The notes: generated by a model not told the origin, from the sequence alone. A stretch of DNA of 64,000 bases from CAVRCT01 sp963719645 (GCA_963719645.1 CAVRCT010000007.1:434001-498000); one strand, 5' to 3'; numbered from the stretch's first letter, positions 55,181 through 63,587 are shown. Numbers and translations are program-made.

Positions 55181-55882
55181 ATGAAATCAAAATTTAATTT
55201 AATTTTAATCGGTTTTCTTTTTTTAATCTTAACGCGAGCTGTTTTTGCAGTCGAACCGCTGCCTGCCAATTTAGTCAGCTTGAACAGCCGTCCTGGGCTT
55301 ATTTTATTTAAACGAGATATGACTCTTAATTCGTTAAAATTACTCTCTCATTTCACCACCCAGGAAACCGTCACTTATTGTGGTGTGGCAAGCGTTGTGA
55401 TGGTGCTGAATGCTACGAATAAAACTCCTCCGCTAGACTCCATTCATACGCCGTACCATTATTTTAACCAAGTAGATTTTTTTAATGCCGACGTTAAACA
55501 AATTATTTCGCCAGAAGAAGTGCAAAAGAAAGGAATTGATTTACTCACGCTTAGCAAAATAGTGACAAGTTATGGGCTGGACGCAAAACCTTTTCATGCC
55601 AATCAATTGACCTTGGAAAAATTTAGGGAATTACTAGCGCATGCAATTGCTAACCAACAATTTGTGATTGTAAACTTTTTGAGATCCGCATTAGGCCAGC
55701 AGGGCGGCGGTCATCACTCACCCATTGCAGCATATGACAAAAAAACCGATCAATTTTTATTGCTGGATGTTGCGCGTTATAAATACCCTGCTTATTGGGT
55801 GAAAACAGCAACACTATGGAAAGCGGTTAACACCAAAGATAAAAGTGGATATCGTGGCGTGATTCTTATTCGTGAGAAATAA
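55181..55882 (+). CDS. Phytochelatin-synthase-like papain-fold peptidase, exported
   Basis: A 233-residue protein with a signal peptide (MKSKFNLILIGFLFLILTRAVFA). The phytochelatin synthase catalytic triad is intact: Cys67 in TVTYCGVASVVMVLNA, His178 in GGHHSPIAAY and Asp196 in LLLDVARYKYPAYWV. The His-Asp spacing of 18 equals that of the plant enzyme as I know it. Only the N-terminal catalytic domain is present, as in bacterial homologues, which mostly hydrolyse glutathione rather than polymerise it. Export to the periplasm or beyond would put it where host or periplasmic thiol peptides occur. GAGGG lies 8 bases before the ATG. It follows the ankyrin gene by 74 bp. Confidence 0.9.
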   Translation: MKSKFNLILIGFLFLILTRAVFAVEPLPANLVSLNSRPGLILFKRDMTLNSLKLLSHFTTQETVTYCGVASVVMVLNATNKTPPLDSIHTPYHYFNQVDFFNADVKQIISPEEVQKKGIDLLTLSKIVTSYGLDAKPFHANQLTLEKFRELLAHAIANQQFVIVNFLRSALGQQGGGHHSPIAAYDKKTDQFLLLDVARYKYPAYWVKTATLWKAVNTKDKSGYRGVILIREK

Positions 55883-55942
55883 ACTGTTTTTATGTAATTA
55901 GCTATACGTCAAAGCGCGAAAATGTTTTTAAACTGAGCCGCG

Positions 55943-56325
55943 ACCGTCAGGACTTTATACATAACTTTAATGACTGCTGCCTAGAATGCCTTCCCCACAA
56001 GGCTGACGGATCGACAAAAATTCCACCCATGTGTCGTCCTGAAAAATCTTACGCCCAAATCATTTGACCGCAGCTATCGCAGTAGCGCGTAAGATTTATT
56101 CAGGATCCACGAACGAAGAGTTCATTCCTAAATTTATATGGCTCGATGATGCTAAAGTGGATCCTGAATAAATATTCCGTGCGAGTACCGTCGCTACGGT
56201 TAAAATACGTTGACGTCATATTTTTCAGGACGACGCATGGGTGGAATTTTTGTCGATCCGTCAGCCTTGTGGGGAAGGTATTCTAAACAGCAGTCTAAAG
56301 TTATGTATAAAGATATGACCGTCAG
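55943..56325. repeat. Long palindrome with family B copy 3 (56004-56263) at its centre
   Basis: Outer arms: GACCGTCAGGACTTTATACA on the left and its imperfect complement ending GACCGTCAG on the right, running through ATAACTTTA, ACTGCT and GAATGCCTTCCCCACAAGGC. Family B sits between GGC and GCC, at the exact centre. Neither the outer arms nor B encode a plausible protein. The rest of the gap to 56475 shows nothing clear except GGAGG before the next gene. Confidence 0.85.
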
Positions 56326-56475
56326 GAAGCGATCACCAACAATTCAATTTCCGCCCATATTAATTTTATACGACGACCTGTTTTTTCTTCAAGAAAGAAT
56401 GTAAATTAAAGTAGTCAGTACAAAAAGGAATTGATCTAAGCCAATCAATCATTTTAGGCTTTACAGGAGGTTTTA

Positions 56476-56784
56476 ATGCAAAAAATTCAGAGTATTTTTA
56501 TCGTTGCGATTTTACTATCAACCCAAGCTATTTCTGCCACACCCCTAGACAATTTAGCCGCACTCAGCAAACCGTGCACCACCGTTGCAAAAGCGTGTAA
56601 AGATGCCGGTTATGCCACTGCTGAAACAAAAGATAAAAGATTCTGGCAAGATTGCATGAAGCCAATTATTTTAGGCCAGTCCGTACAAGGTGTCACGATA
56701 GATGCTGCAACAATTAAAGCCTGCCGTGCCACTAAAATTGACGACCTCAAAAGTGACCTACAAGAATTGCAGAATGCTTCTTAA
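56476..56784 (+). CDS. Small exported protein of unknown function
   Basis: A 102-residue protein with a signal peptide (MQKIQSIFIVAILLSTQAISA), leaving a mature part of about 81 residues with four cysteines (Cys34, Cys41, Cys60, Cys78), likely two disulfides. It is helical and charged (CTTVAKACKDAGYATAETKD, FWQDCMKPIILGQSVQGV). Small periplasmic proteins of this sort occur in Legionella; I know no function. GGAGG stands 7 bases before the ATG. Confidence 0.65.
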   Translation: MQKIQSIFIVAILLSTQAISATPLDNLAALSKPCTTVAKACKDAGYATAETKDKRFWQDCMKPIILGQSVQGVTIDAATIKACRATKIDDLKSDLQELQNAS

Positions 56785-56820
56785 GCAAGTCATTCTCCAC
56801 CCGTTAAACCCAAATTAACA

Positions 56821-57030
56821 ATGTCTGACATTATAAAAAAACACCTTTTACTCCTGTTTTATCAATCAATGATAGTGAGAGTGCCATTCCTCTTGCTAAT
56901 GCGTTGGCAGCCGGCGGGGTAAGAGTAATTGAAATTGCATTGCGAACCCCTTTCGCGCTGGAAGCCATTCAGAAAATTAAAAAAGTGCATCCTACCCTGA
57001 TCGTTGGTGCGGCCACTGTCATAGGATGCG
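56821..57030 (+). pseudogene. eda: Remnant of KDPG/KHG aldolase (eda), N-terminal third
   Basis: The frame starts at ATG 56821 (SDIIKK), shifts by one base in the following A-rich stretch, then reads TPVLSINDSESAIPLANALA, AGGVRVIEIALRTPFALEAI and HPTLIVGAATVI: the opening strands of Entner-Doudoroff aldolase with the catalytic Glu in VIEIALRT. After that homology stops and a repeat of family J begins at 57059. The Schiff-base Lys region is missing, so it cannot be active. Confidence 0.8.
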
Positions 57031-57058
57031 ATACAATTAGACGATGTAATATTGTAAT

Positions 57059-57119
57059 GTTGGGTTTCGCTGCCGTGTATAGACCGACTACATAGGTCGC
57101 TCAACCCAATCTGCGTGAC
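57059..57119. repeat. Family J repeat
   Basis: GTTGGGTTTCGCTGCCG and CGCTCAACCCAATCTGCGTGAC face each other around a small hairpin. Four more copies or halves occur between 59.0 and 63.6 kb and none was seen in the first 57 kb. The following stretch to 57300 holds a family I end (AGCAAAATTTCCTTAGCTTG near 57155) and no gene. Confidence 0.75.
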
Positions 57120-57307
57120 TTAAGCAACCTCTATAGAGTGAAAGCATTCTAAGCAAAATTTCCTTAGCTTGATGCGTATGGGGTGCACCCGGGCTCGCTG
57201 CGATTTAATGAACCACGTGTTATGCTCGAAGAAGGAAAGCCAATATAATTCAATCGAAACATCGTGCTTACTTTCCCAAATCATGAAAAGCGAGAGCATC
57301 CGTTTTC

Positions 57308-58507
57308 TTAAACATTAAATGTCACTTTCAATGACACACCGTCGCGAGAACCTTGGTTTACTCCCTGAATTAAAAATCGACTGCTGTTAATATTAATATT
57401 CTGATTTTTTATGAAAGCATGCGCATAACTGCCATCGATTGTAATTATCTTATTTAATTCATAACCCATCGATGCTCCGAGAATAATGCTATCACCATTT
57501 GCAATTTGATAATGAGGATTGCCAGGAGATTGATTATAACTGAGTGCCACACGAAGTATTGATTTAGGTGAAATGCGATAATGACTACCCAATGTAAATA
57601 ACCAAGTATTTCTTAGATAAAATGGAATACTACCATTAACAATGCCCGCAGGACTTGCAACACCATAAATATGAACATTGGTGAGAGTGCTCAATTGAAT
57701 CCATTGGAGTGTGGATATGAGTCCAAATTTTTCTGTGAAAAAATGATTTATTGAAATAACACTGCGTGCGGGTGTGCGCAGGATGAAATGATAATTATTC
57801 GATACAACTTGCGGATTACCCTCATAAACACTTTTTCCACTCAGGCGATAAGTTGTGATGCTGCGATAATTAAATCCGATAACAGTCGTAGGCCCCGGTT
57901 TTACTAAAAATCCTACATTTCCTCCTATTCCTGTGCCATCACTTCGATTATCGCTTTGACTATCAACAATATTTAAACCTGGTGCTCCAGTAATGGGTTG
58001 TAAATCAAAATTGGCATACGAAAAATTGATTCCTCCACCAATTGAAAAAAATTCATTTAACTTAATTGCAATAGCAGGAACCACATCAAGATCTTGAATA
58101 TTATTGCTGGCTTGGACATAACGCAAAATTGAATTCTCATCGGCATCTCGCTCAGCAGAGTTAGTGACAACTGCAAGTCCGAGAGTAATTTTATGACTCG
58201 TTGGCATACCAAAATACAGTGAAGGTGAAGAATAATGCGTATTGGAACTTGAACTACCGGTTTCGCTAACACCAGAGAGAATGGTTGTCGATTGGCCGGA
58301 AAATTGCGTGTGAAAATAGGCAAGCGTTCCTTGCGCAACAATTTGAGGATTTTTTATTAAGACTAATGCAGCGGGGTTATAATAACTGGCTGTTGCATCA
58401 TTCAAAACGGCCGTTCCAACGGTTGTTTCAATAAATGAAGCCTGAGAAGCTGATGGCAAACACATAAGGCACAGAAACCATGCAACATTTTTTTTTCCAG
58501 ATATCAT
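57308..58507 (-). CDS. FadL/TodX-type outer-membrane transport protein
   Basis: A 399-residue beta-barrel protein. Signal peptide ISGKKNVAWFLCLMCLPSASQA, then the hatch-like N-terminus with NDATASYYNPAALVLI (the NPA motif of FadL). Many amphipathic strands follow (YFGMPTSHKITLGLAVVT, SIGGGINFSYANFDLQ) and it ends VSLKVTFNV with a terminal aromatic close by, as in barrel proteins. It would let long-chain fatty acids or other hydrophobic molecules pass the outer membrane. It stands alone in the accessory region. Substrate unknown. Confidence 0.85.
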   Translation of the reverse strand: MISGKKNVAWFLCLMCLPSASQASFIETTVGTAVLNDATASYYNPAALVLIKNPQIVAQGTLAYFHTQFSGQSTTILSGVSETGSSSSNTHYSSPSLYFGMPTSHKITLGLAVVTNSAERDADENSILRYVQASNNIQDLDVVPAIAIKLNEFFSIGGGINFSYANFDLQPITGAPGLNIVDSQSDNRSDGTGIGGNVGFLVKPGPTTVIGFNYRSITTYRLSGKSVYEGNPQVVSNNYHFILRTPARSVISINHFFTEKFGLISTLQWIQLSTLTNVHIYGVASPAGIVNGSIPFYLRNTWLFTLGSHYRISPKSILRVALSYNQSPGNPHYQIANGDSIILGASMGYELNKIITIDGSYAHAFIKNQNININSSRFLIQGVNQGSRDGVSLKVTFNV

Positions 58508-58716
58508 AACAACTTTGCATCCTTGCAGCGTGAATCAAAACATCATACCAAAGATAGGGTCAGCTTGCCTCGTCAGACTGGTAAAAAGCAAGTCGATCAA
58601 TTATTGCATCAAATATATAATATGCTCAATTAATAAAGATAAGGAGGCAAATCATGAGCATATCGTTACTCACAAATGTTTAATGAGCGCTAACTTTAAG
58701 AAGAATTTAGAATTAT

Positions 58717-59029
58717 TTTATATAAATCCCCCTTTTCCAAAGGGCGTTGTTGCGTAATTCACGGTGTCAGCTTAGTGTCGTGCCAGCGTGCTTTTAGCTG
58801 GCATCCAGGTTTGCTCTATTTATGACTATATAAATTTTATTAAGAGCAAACCTGGATGCCAGCTAAAAGCACGCTGGCACGACACTAAGCTGACTCTGTG
58901 AATTACGCAACAACGCCTTTCCAAAGGGGGAGACTTTCTTAAGCAGCTCTTCTCTCAAAAACGACACGATGCTGCTTAGTACACTTCCCCCTTTGGAAAA
59001 GGGGGATTGAGGGGGATTTTTATAAAAAA
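58717..59029. repeat. Family F repeat with E insertion (58743-58917)
   Basis: The F ends are TTTATATAAATCCCCC and GGGGGATTTTTATAAAAAA. E (175 bp) is flanked by TTTCCAAAG on both sides (9-bp target duplication). There is no C insertion here, and this F lacks TTGTTCCC in one arm. With short spacers it fills 58508-59092; no gene seen. Confidence 0.9.
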
Positions 59030-59092
59030 TTGCTTATGATTGCTTGCGCGCAAGCAGGAAATATTTGTAGGTAATGATATGATCTTGAGCCC

Positions 59093-59124
59093 GTAGGTTG
59101 GGTTGAGCGACAGCGAAACCCAAC
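59093..59124. repeat. Family J repeat
   Basis: GTAGGTTGGGTTGAGCG followed by CGAAACCCAAC, a 32-bp hairpin. Confidence 0.75.
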
Positions 59125-59162
59125 GAGCTCAGTTTATTTTAAAACATGTCAAATGATGGCAC

Positions 59163-59858
59163 TTGACCCTATTTCCCAAGCTACCACAACCCTCTGAGGC
59201 CCCACGACAAGTAATTAAAATACCCGGTGCACGTGCCATCACAACGTGGTTTGGTGGCGCTGCTTTTCCATATGCATTTACGGGTACGTTTATTGAAAAT
59301 TGTTCTCATTATGCAAAGGAAGTTTTAGACATATTAATGAAAAATAATTTCTCTGTCTGCTCATTAGAGGGAACACCTGCGGAAGAAAAATATAATGAAT
59401 GGATCAATATCATTGCACAACGCTTTTGTAAATTTCTACATCCGGATATGTCTCTTAAGATGAAAGTCTTTTTTGCACATCAATTCAAAGAAACGGAAGC
59501 GCTTAAGACGGCCATTGCAGCACTCCAAAGTGAAAAAGCCGTGGCAATGAAAGACGCAAAAGACGCGGGTGATTCAAAAGATGCATCTTCTTCTTCATCG
59601 GGAGATGATGATATCGTGATGAAGGATTCTCCCTCGTTAGATTTAAGTGCTTGTTCTGAAGTAGAAATAAATGCATTTGTGATGAAGTTGATAGAAGATC
59701 CCGAGATGAATCGAATGGAAGATGTTGATGAAGAAGCCAAAGATAAATCAAGCAACACAACAAATCAAATCCCCAGCGCGCTATTTTCTGTGGGAAAAAG
59801 AAATGAGCATGCTGATAAATCAGATTCCCCCTCTTCTTTGAAAAAAAGAAAAATGTAA
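59163..59858 (+). CDS. Unrecognised protein with acidic middle and C-terminal KKRK motif
   Basis: A 231-residue frame opening at TTG 59163, with no ATG before residue 59. An ATG at 59156 in another frame reads MALDPISQATTTL before stopping, so the true start may be hidden by a frameshift or the 5' end may be lost. Residues 20-110 look globular (ARAITTWFGGAAFPYAFTG, IIAQRFCKFLHPDMSLKMKV). Residues about 135-215 are acidic, Ser/Asp-rich and probably disordered. The protein ends SPSSLKKRKM, a monopartite nuclear-localisation-like cluster. No family recognised. Effector role is speculative. Confidence 0.5.
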   Translation: MTLFPKLPQPSEAPRQVIKIPGARAITTWFGGAAFPYAFTGTFIENCSHYAKEVLDILMKNNFSVCSLEGTPAEEKYNEWINIIAQRFCKFLHPDMSLKMKVFFAHQFKETEALKTAIAALQSEKAVAMKDAKDAGDSKDASSSSSGDDDIVMKDSPSLDLSACSEVEINAFVMKLIEDPEMNRMEDVDEEAKDKSSNTTNQIPSALFSVGKRNEHADKSDSPSSLKKRKM

Positions 59859-59879
59859 AAAATTTTAATGGCGTCTCAT

Positions 59880-59957
59880 AGGTTGGTTGAGCGTCAGCGA
59901 AACCCAACAATTTCCCTTAAAAAAGCTTGTCATCCTGAGCGCTTTTCGCTCCGAACA
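59880..59957. repeat. Family J hairpin and half of a family D repeat
   Basis: GGTTGGTTGAGCGTCAGCG with AAACCCAAC (59880-59908), then TGTCATCCTGAGCGCTTTTC and GCTCCGAA (about 59929-59956) without the rest of D. Confidence 0.65.
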
Positions 59958-59980
59958 TAAGAGCGACGGGGTCATAATAG

Positions 59981-61495
59981 CTAAAGTGAATTTGATTTAA
60001 AATCAGCAGCGTCAGGTCTGACAATATTTAGCAGATAGAATTCTTTTAACTTGGGACTTGATTCCAAGTTGAATTTGCATTTATCACAAGCAGCGCTAAA
60101 TGCTTCATTGTGAGAAATGTTCGGGTATTTTTCTAAAAGAGAAGTAAATGTTTTCATTACTTCCATCTCCTCACTGGACAAGTCTGTACAAGCTTTATCG
60201 ACAGCTTCAATAAGAGGTAATCTGTCAACTTGCGCAGGTTTGAACATGCCAAGATATTCCATCACTATGGAAGCAGCCTGCGACCCTAAATGTGTAGCGA
60301 CCATGTTGTCTACACTTTTTTCTGATTTATTTTCTTTAGCTTCTACCGATTGTCTCTTTTCAAGCAGCTTGCAGCATTGCAAACCCGTTTCTGTCAAACA
60401 AAGCACCATGCCATTTGACAGAGGAAAGAGTTTATCAGAATTTCCAATCTCAAAGTGCATCGGAATCACATGATATCCTTCAGTTAATTCTTCAGTTGCC
60501 ACTGGATTGTAGATAACAAAGTTCCCTTTTTGATTGTGATAAAGTAAAAAATCATCTGCAAAAGATCCAATAAATTTTAAATCGGGCGGAATTTTGCGAA
60601 TTTCCGGTTTTTGATTTGACACCAGACCATCATTTAATTCAAAAATAAATTCATAGTCATCTTTTCCAGCTAGCAATACATTTAAATTACGTGGCTTAAA
60701 AACCTTCTTAGCAGTTTTTAACTCATCAGGGATTGAAATTGGGCTAGATACCCCTAAACCTGTCACCCAACCACTTTTTATTTTATACAGAGTCTGCGTT
60801 ATTGTTTGCGTTATACCAACTCTAGTTCTAGTCTTACAAATAAAGCTGCTTTCAGAGAGAAAAACGGGATCTAAACAATCAATAGAAAGATGTTTTTTTA
60901 GCTGCAAATTTTTTGCATCTAATACGTATAACCTATTTATATTATAATTTTTAGTAAATCCATCACTTAGAAAAACAAGCACATTGTCGCCATTGGGTGA
61001 AAATGTCAACTGACTATATTTGATTCTGAACTTATCCCCAAGGAGTATCTCTATCCTGCGAGTTAATGCAATTTCTTTATCTTTATCTTCCCAGATTAAT
61101 AATGAGGCTGAATGTGAATGATAGTGACAAGCTAAGCATCCAAAACGATTGAATCCTGCGCGAAGCAAAATGGGAGCTATTCCTTCATATTTTTCGCCAC
61201 CAACACTAAATTCTTGTATTTCCTTAATTTTTAATTGACTACCAAAAGGTACTTTATTCACTAAACGATAGACGCGCTGAAACGAGGATGACGCCATTTG
61301 AATTAAATTTTCTGAAATATCAGAACAAAAAGTAAATTTACCTAGATCTACATCATCCTTAAAATCATGAGCCACAAAAACTTGAGGCACTTCTGTTATC
61401 CACTGTCCACGTTGAGTAACCGCTAACTCTTTTAATTTTTTAGTAATTTTATTACTGCTGCCCTTTTTTTCATCAGCTCTATCGCTTGCTGACAT
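59981..61495 (-). CDS. Unrecognised protein with propeller-like repeats
   Basis: A 504-residue protein without signal peptide or membrane segments. The middle (about 100-370) alternates beta-strands in a way that suggests a beta-propeller: FSPNGDNVLVFLSDGF then NRLYVLDAKNL, FLLYHNQKGNFVIYNPVA, LFPLSNGMVLCLTETG. The WD signature itself is not clear. The C-terminal 120 residues are helical (LIEAVDKACTDLSSEEMEVM). AGGAGGA precedes the ATG and TATAAT lies upstream. It shares strand and setting with the gene ending at 61622. Function unknown; candidate effector by context. Confidence 0.6.
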   Translation of the reverse strand: MSASDRADEKKGSSNKITKKLKELAVTQRGQWITEVPQVFVAHDFKDDVDLGKFTFCSDISENLIQMASSSFQRVYRLVNKVPFGSQLKIKEIQEFSVGGEKYEGIAPILLRAGFNRFGCLACHYHSHSASLLIWEDKDKEIALTRRIEILLGDKFRIKYSQLTFSPNGDNVLVFLSDGFTKNYNINRLYVLDAKNLQLKKHLSIDCLDPVFLSESSFICKTRTRVGITQTITQTLYKIKSGWVTGLGVSSPISIPDELKTAKKVFKPRNLNVLLAGKDDYEFIFELNDGLVSNQKPEIRKIPPDLKFIGSFADDFLLYHNQKGNFVIYNPVATEELTEGYHVIPMHFEIGNSDKLFPLSNGMVLCLTETGLQCCKLLEKRQSVEAKENKSEKSVDNMVATHLGSQAASIVMEYLGMFKPAQVDRLPLIEAVDKACTDLSSEEMEVMKTFTSLLEKYPNISHNEAFSAACDKCKFNLESSPKLKEFYLLNIVRPDAADFKSNSL

Positions 61496-61621
61496 AAATC
61501 CTCCTCTCTATTATTGTAAGATTATAGCAGTTTTTGAACCATCTTGAGTGTGATAATGGGTCTGATAAGTGCAATTGTGCAAGCCCGATTTCCCTTTTTC
61601 AAAATATTCTTAGGTTGACGG

Positions 61622-63217
61622 TTATGGGGTTACAGACAGATTCATTTTTTCTCTATCCTCCGGTTGGTATGCAGCCCTTCTAGGGGGCGCGCTCATTGTT
61701 TCAAAGAATAGATTTGAATTGGCATTGACATACCCAGGAGCAACTTCCAAAAACTGAGACATTGCGTTATTGGGTGTATGTTCTAGTTTTCTTTTTTTAC
61801 TCGGATTTTGATCGGATGAATCTTCTGATTTTTGATCCGGAACTTTTTTCACACTTTTTGCTTTTCTTTTTTTATTGTCTTTATCTCGTCTTCTAGTTTG
61901 ATCGAGATCAATTTGCTGATCATCTCCCGGTAGAAAATGGTTAGCTTCATTCGTTGCTCTCAATGCTTGGTCGATTAATCCCATTTTTATTTTAGACCAT
62001 TTATCTGGGCTAAATCCCCATGGTTCAAGATAATTAAGCATAAATTGATCTTGGACAGCTGCGGACTTTTCAACATACTCTTTAAATGATTGATGGTTTG
62101 GATTAGTCGCTTGAGGGACAGCTACACTATACGACTTTTTGGAATCATCTTGGGTTGGCAGCATAATTGTTTTACGCATTTGATCTGTAAATTTTGTTTT
62201 CACAATGGATATCATACCTTTAGTCGAACATTCAAAAAATGCGATAAAATGATTTTTATTTTTGGATTCTTGTACGACTGTCCAGTGAAAACCATTTTTA
62301 AGCAAGTGAGGATCTGAAGGCAACGATGTAGCTGTTTTTTCTTCCTTGCTGTTTTTTTTCGACCCAAGATGATTTACCCGCCAAACGTGCCCACCCATAA
62401 TTAATCTCATCGCTGGTAAAATAGAGGAGGGTGGTTTATAAAGATTACATAGTTGCTTAAAACAATTTTGGGTATATTCATCTAGCATGCTATCCACATA
62501 GGATGAAGATGAAGAGAGAGTTAATTTTGTAGAATCATCACTCATCTTAGCTTCCTCAGCGTTGCTAAGTAATCCTAAGGAGGAAGAAGAGGAAGACAAA
62601 GTAGATGGTAATGAGGGGAGAGGCAACTCGGGAGAATCTGACATCGCTTCTGATGCTGAATTTTCAAATTCAACTAGAGGCGGGTCCATCATATTACCAT
62701 CAGAATCAAATCCAGAAAAAGATGAACTAGCATGATCGCTGGAAACTTGAGGTAACAGTGTTAGATCTGAAGAATAATTGGGTTCTGATGGAAAAGCTGG
62801 TAAAGAAAAAAAGTGTGAAGAAGAAGATGATGAGGAAGACGAGCCTGCTTCTGCTGCAACTCCAATAGCCGTCTCAACAATCGGCATTGTCGAAGGCGTT
62901 TGCGAGGGGGGTAACAATGAAGCGTTATATGAACACACGGGTGAATTAAGATAGTCTCTAGAATATTGCTGCAGCTTTGCATGAAAATCTGCTTGCTGCT
63001 CTGCAATACGTTTATCTTTTTCTGCGATCAGTTCTTTCAGCGCATTCGCCTTAGCATTTGCTAAGTTAGCTTTCAAATACAAGTCCTGATTTTTTTTGTG
63101 AAGGGACTCTAATTGGGCGTATAAGTCCTTGATCTCATTTTGTTTATTCTCAGCAAATTGTTTCGCCTGAGCCAGTTGTAATTGCAATTGAATGAAGCTG
63201 TCGCGACCCAATGACAT
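61622..63217 (-). CDS. Coiled-coil/poly-Ser protein with bipartite nuclear-localisation-like signal
   Basis: A 531-residue protein of four parts. Residues 1-90 form a coiled coil (LAQAKQFAENKQNEIKDLYA). Residues about 100-250 are Ser/Pro-rich with nine-serine and five-serine runs. Residues about 250-440 look folded (LIMGGHVWRVNHLGSKK, GFHWTVVQESKNKNHFIAFF). Residues 442-458 (RRRDKDNKKRKAKSVKK) and 472-477 (PSKKRK) are basic clusters like nuclear import signals. No bacterial signal peptide is present. A PmrA-box-like promoter lies upstream. I recognise no family. Delivery to a host nucleus is a reasoned guess from composition. Confidence 0.6.
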   Translation of the reverse strand: MSLGRDSFIQLQLQLAQAKQFAENKQNEIKDLYAQLESLHKKNQDLYLKANLANAKANALKELIAEKDKRIAEQQADFHAKLQQYSRDYLNSPVCSYNASLLPPSQTPSTMPIVETAIGVAAEAGSSSSSSSSSHFFSLPAFPSEPNYSSDLTLLPQVSSDHASSSFSGFDSDGNMMDPPLVEFENSASEAMSDSPELPLPSLPSTLSSSSSSLGLLSNAEEAKMSDDSTKLTLSSSSSYVDSMLDEYTQNCFKQLCNLYKPPSSILPAMRLIMGGHVWRVNHLGSKKNSKEEKTATSLPSDPHLLKNGFHWTVVQESKNKNHFIAFFECSTKGMISIVKTKFTDQMRKTIMLPTQDDSKKSYSVAVPQATNPNHQSFKEYVEKSAAVQDQFMLNYLEPWGFSPDKWSKIKMGLIDQALRATNEANHFLPGDDQQIDLDQTRRRDKDNKKRKAKSVKKVPDQKSEDSSDQNPSKKRKLEHTPNNAMSQFLEVAPGYVNANSNLFFETMSAPPRRAAYQPEDREKMNLSVTP

Positions 63218-63254
63218 AAGTCACCTCTATAATCTTATATGAAAAAGATTGAAT

Positions 63255-63285
63255 AATAGCAAATAATCCTTAATAAAATATTAAC
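63255..63285 (-). promoter_or_regulatory. PmrA-box-like repeat and -10 upstream of the coiled-coil/NLS gene
   Basis: On the minus strand GTTAATATTTTATTAAG (63285-63269) places TTAA cores 11 bases apart. TATTAT follows 10 bases later as the -10. The spacing equals that before the ankyrin gene at 51213. Identity of the regulator is inferred. Confidence 0.5.
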
Positions 63286-63461
63286 GCTTTTTAATCTCGA
63301 TCAAACTCCAAATCACGCGTATTTCCTACCGGCCGCGCTGGTGTATACATTGACTAGGAAACGGGGTCACCCATTAGCCGAACTCCGGTCAATAGAAAAA
63401 ATGGCCCCGCTACGAAATATTTTTAATTTCGCATTTTTATTGAAGATATTTTTAAAAGTTT

Positions 63462-63587
63462 GTAGGTTGGGTTGAGCGCACGCAAGCGAAACCCAACAGT
63501 ATCACCCAGAACCTGCTTCTTTTACCGAGCAGCCGATGAATGGTGGGAAATGTAGGGTTTCACTGCCGCTCAACCCAATCTATGTGA
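63462..63587. repeat. Two family J repeats facing each other
   Basis: GTAGGTTGGGTTGAGCGC to AAACCCAAC (63462-63498) and GTAGGGTTTCACTGCCGC to CTCAACCCAATC (63552-63580). The region 63301-63461 between the promoter and the repeats shows no gene. Confidence 0.7.

Noticed and set aside
56210..56404. A 64-codon frame starting MTSYFSGRRMGG
   Set aside because: The first codons lie in a family B repeat arm, and the same words occur in the copy near 6.5 kb. It is repeat-derived reading.
58515..58757. An 80-codon frame before the F repeat
   Set aside because: It runs into the repeat arm (KSP-free end reading IKSPFSKGV-like repeat sequence), has no Shine-Dalgarno support and no recognisable motif.
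63301..63461. Possible transposon remnant near GGGGTCACCCATTAG
   Set aside because: I found no inverted ends or coding remnant, and could not match it to a second copy in the window.
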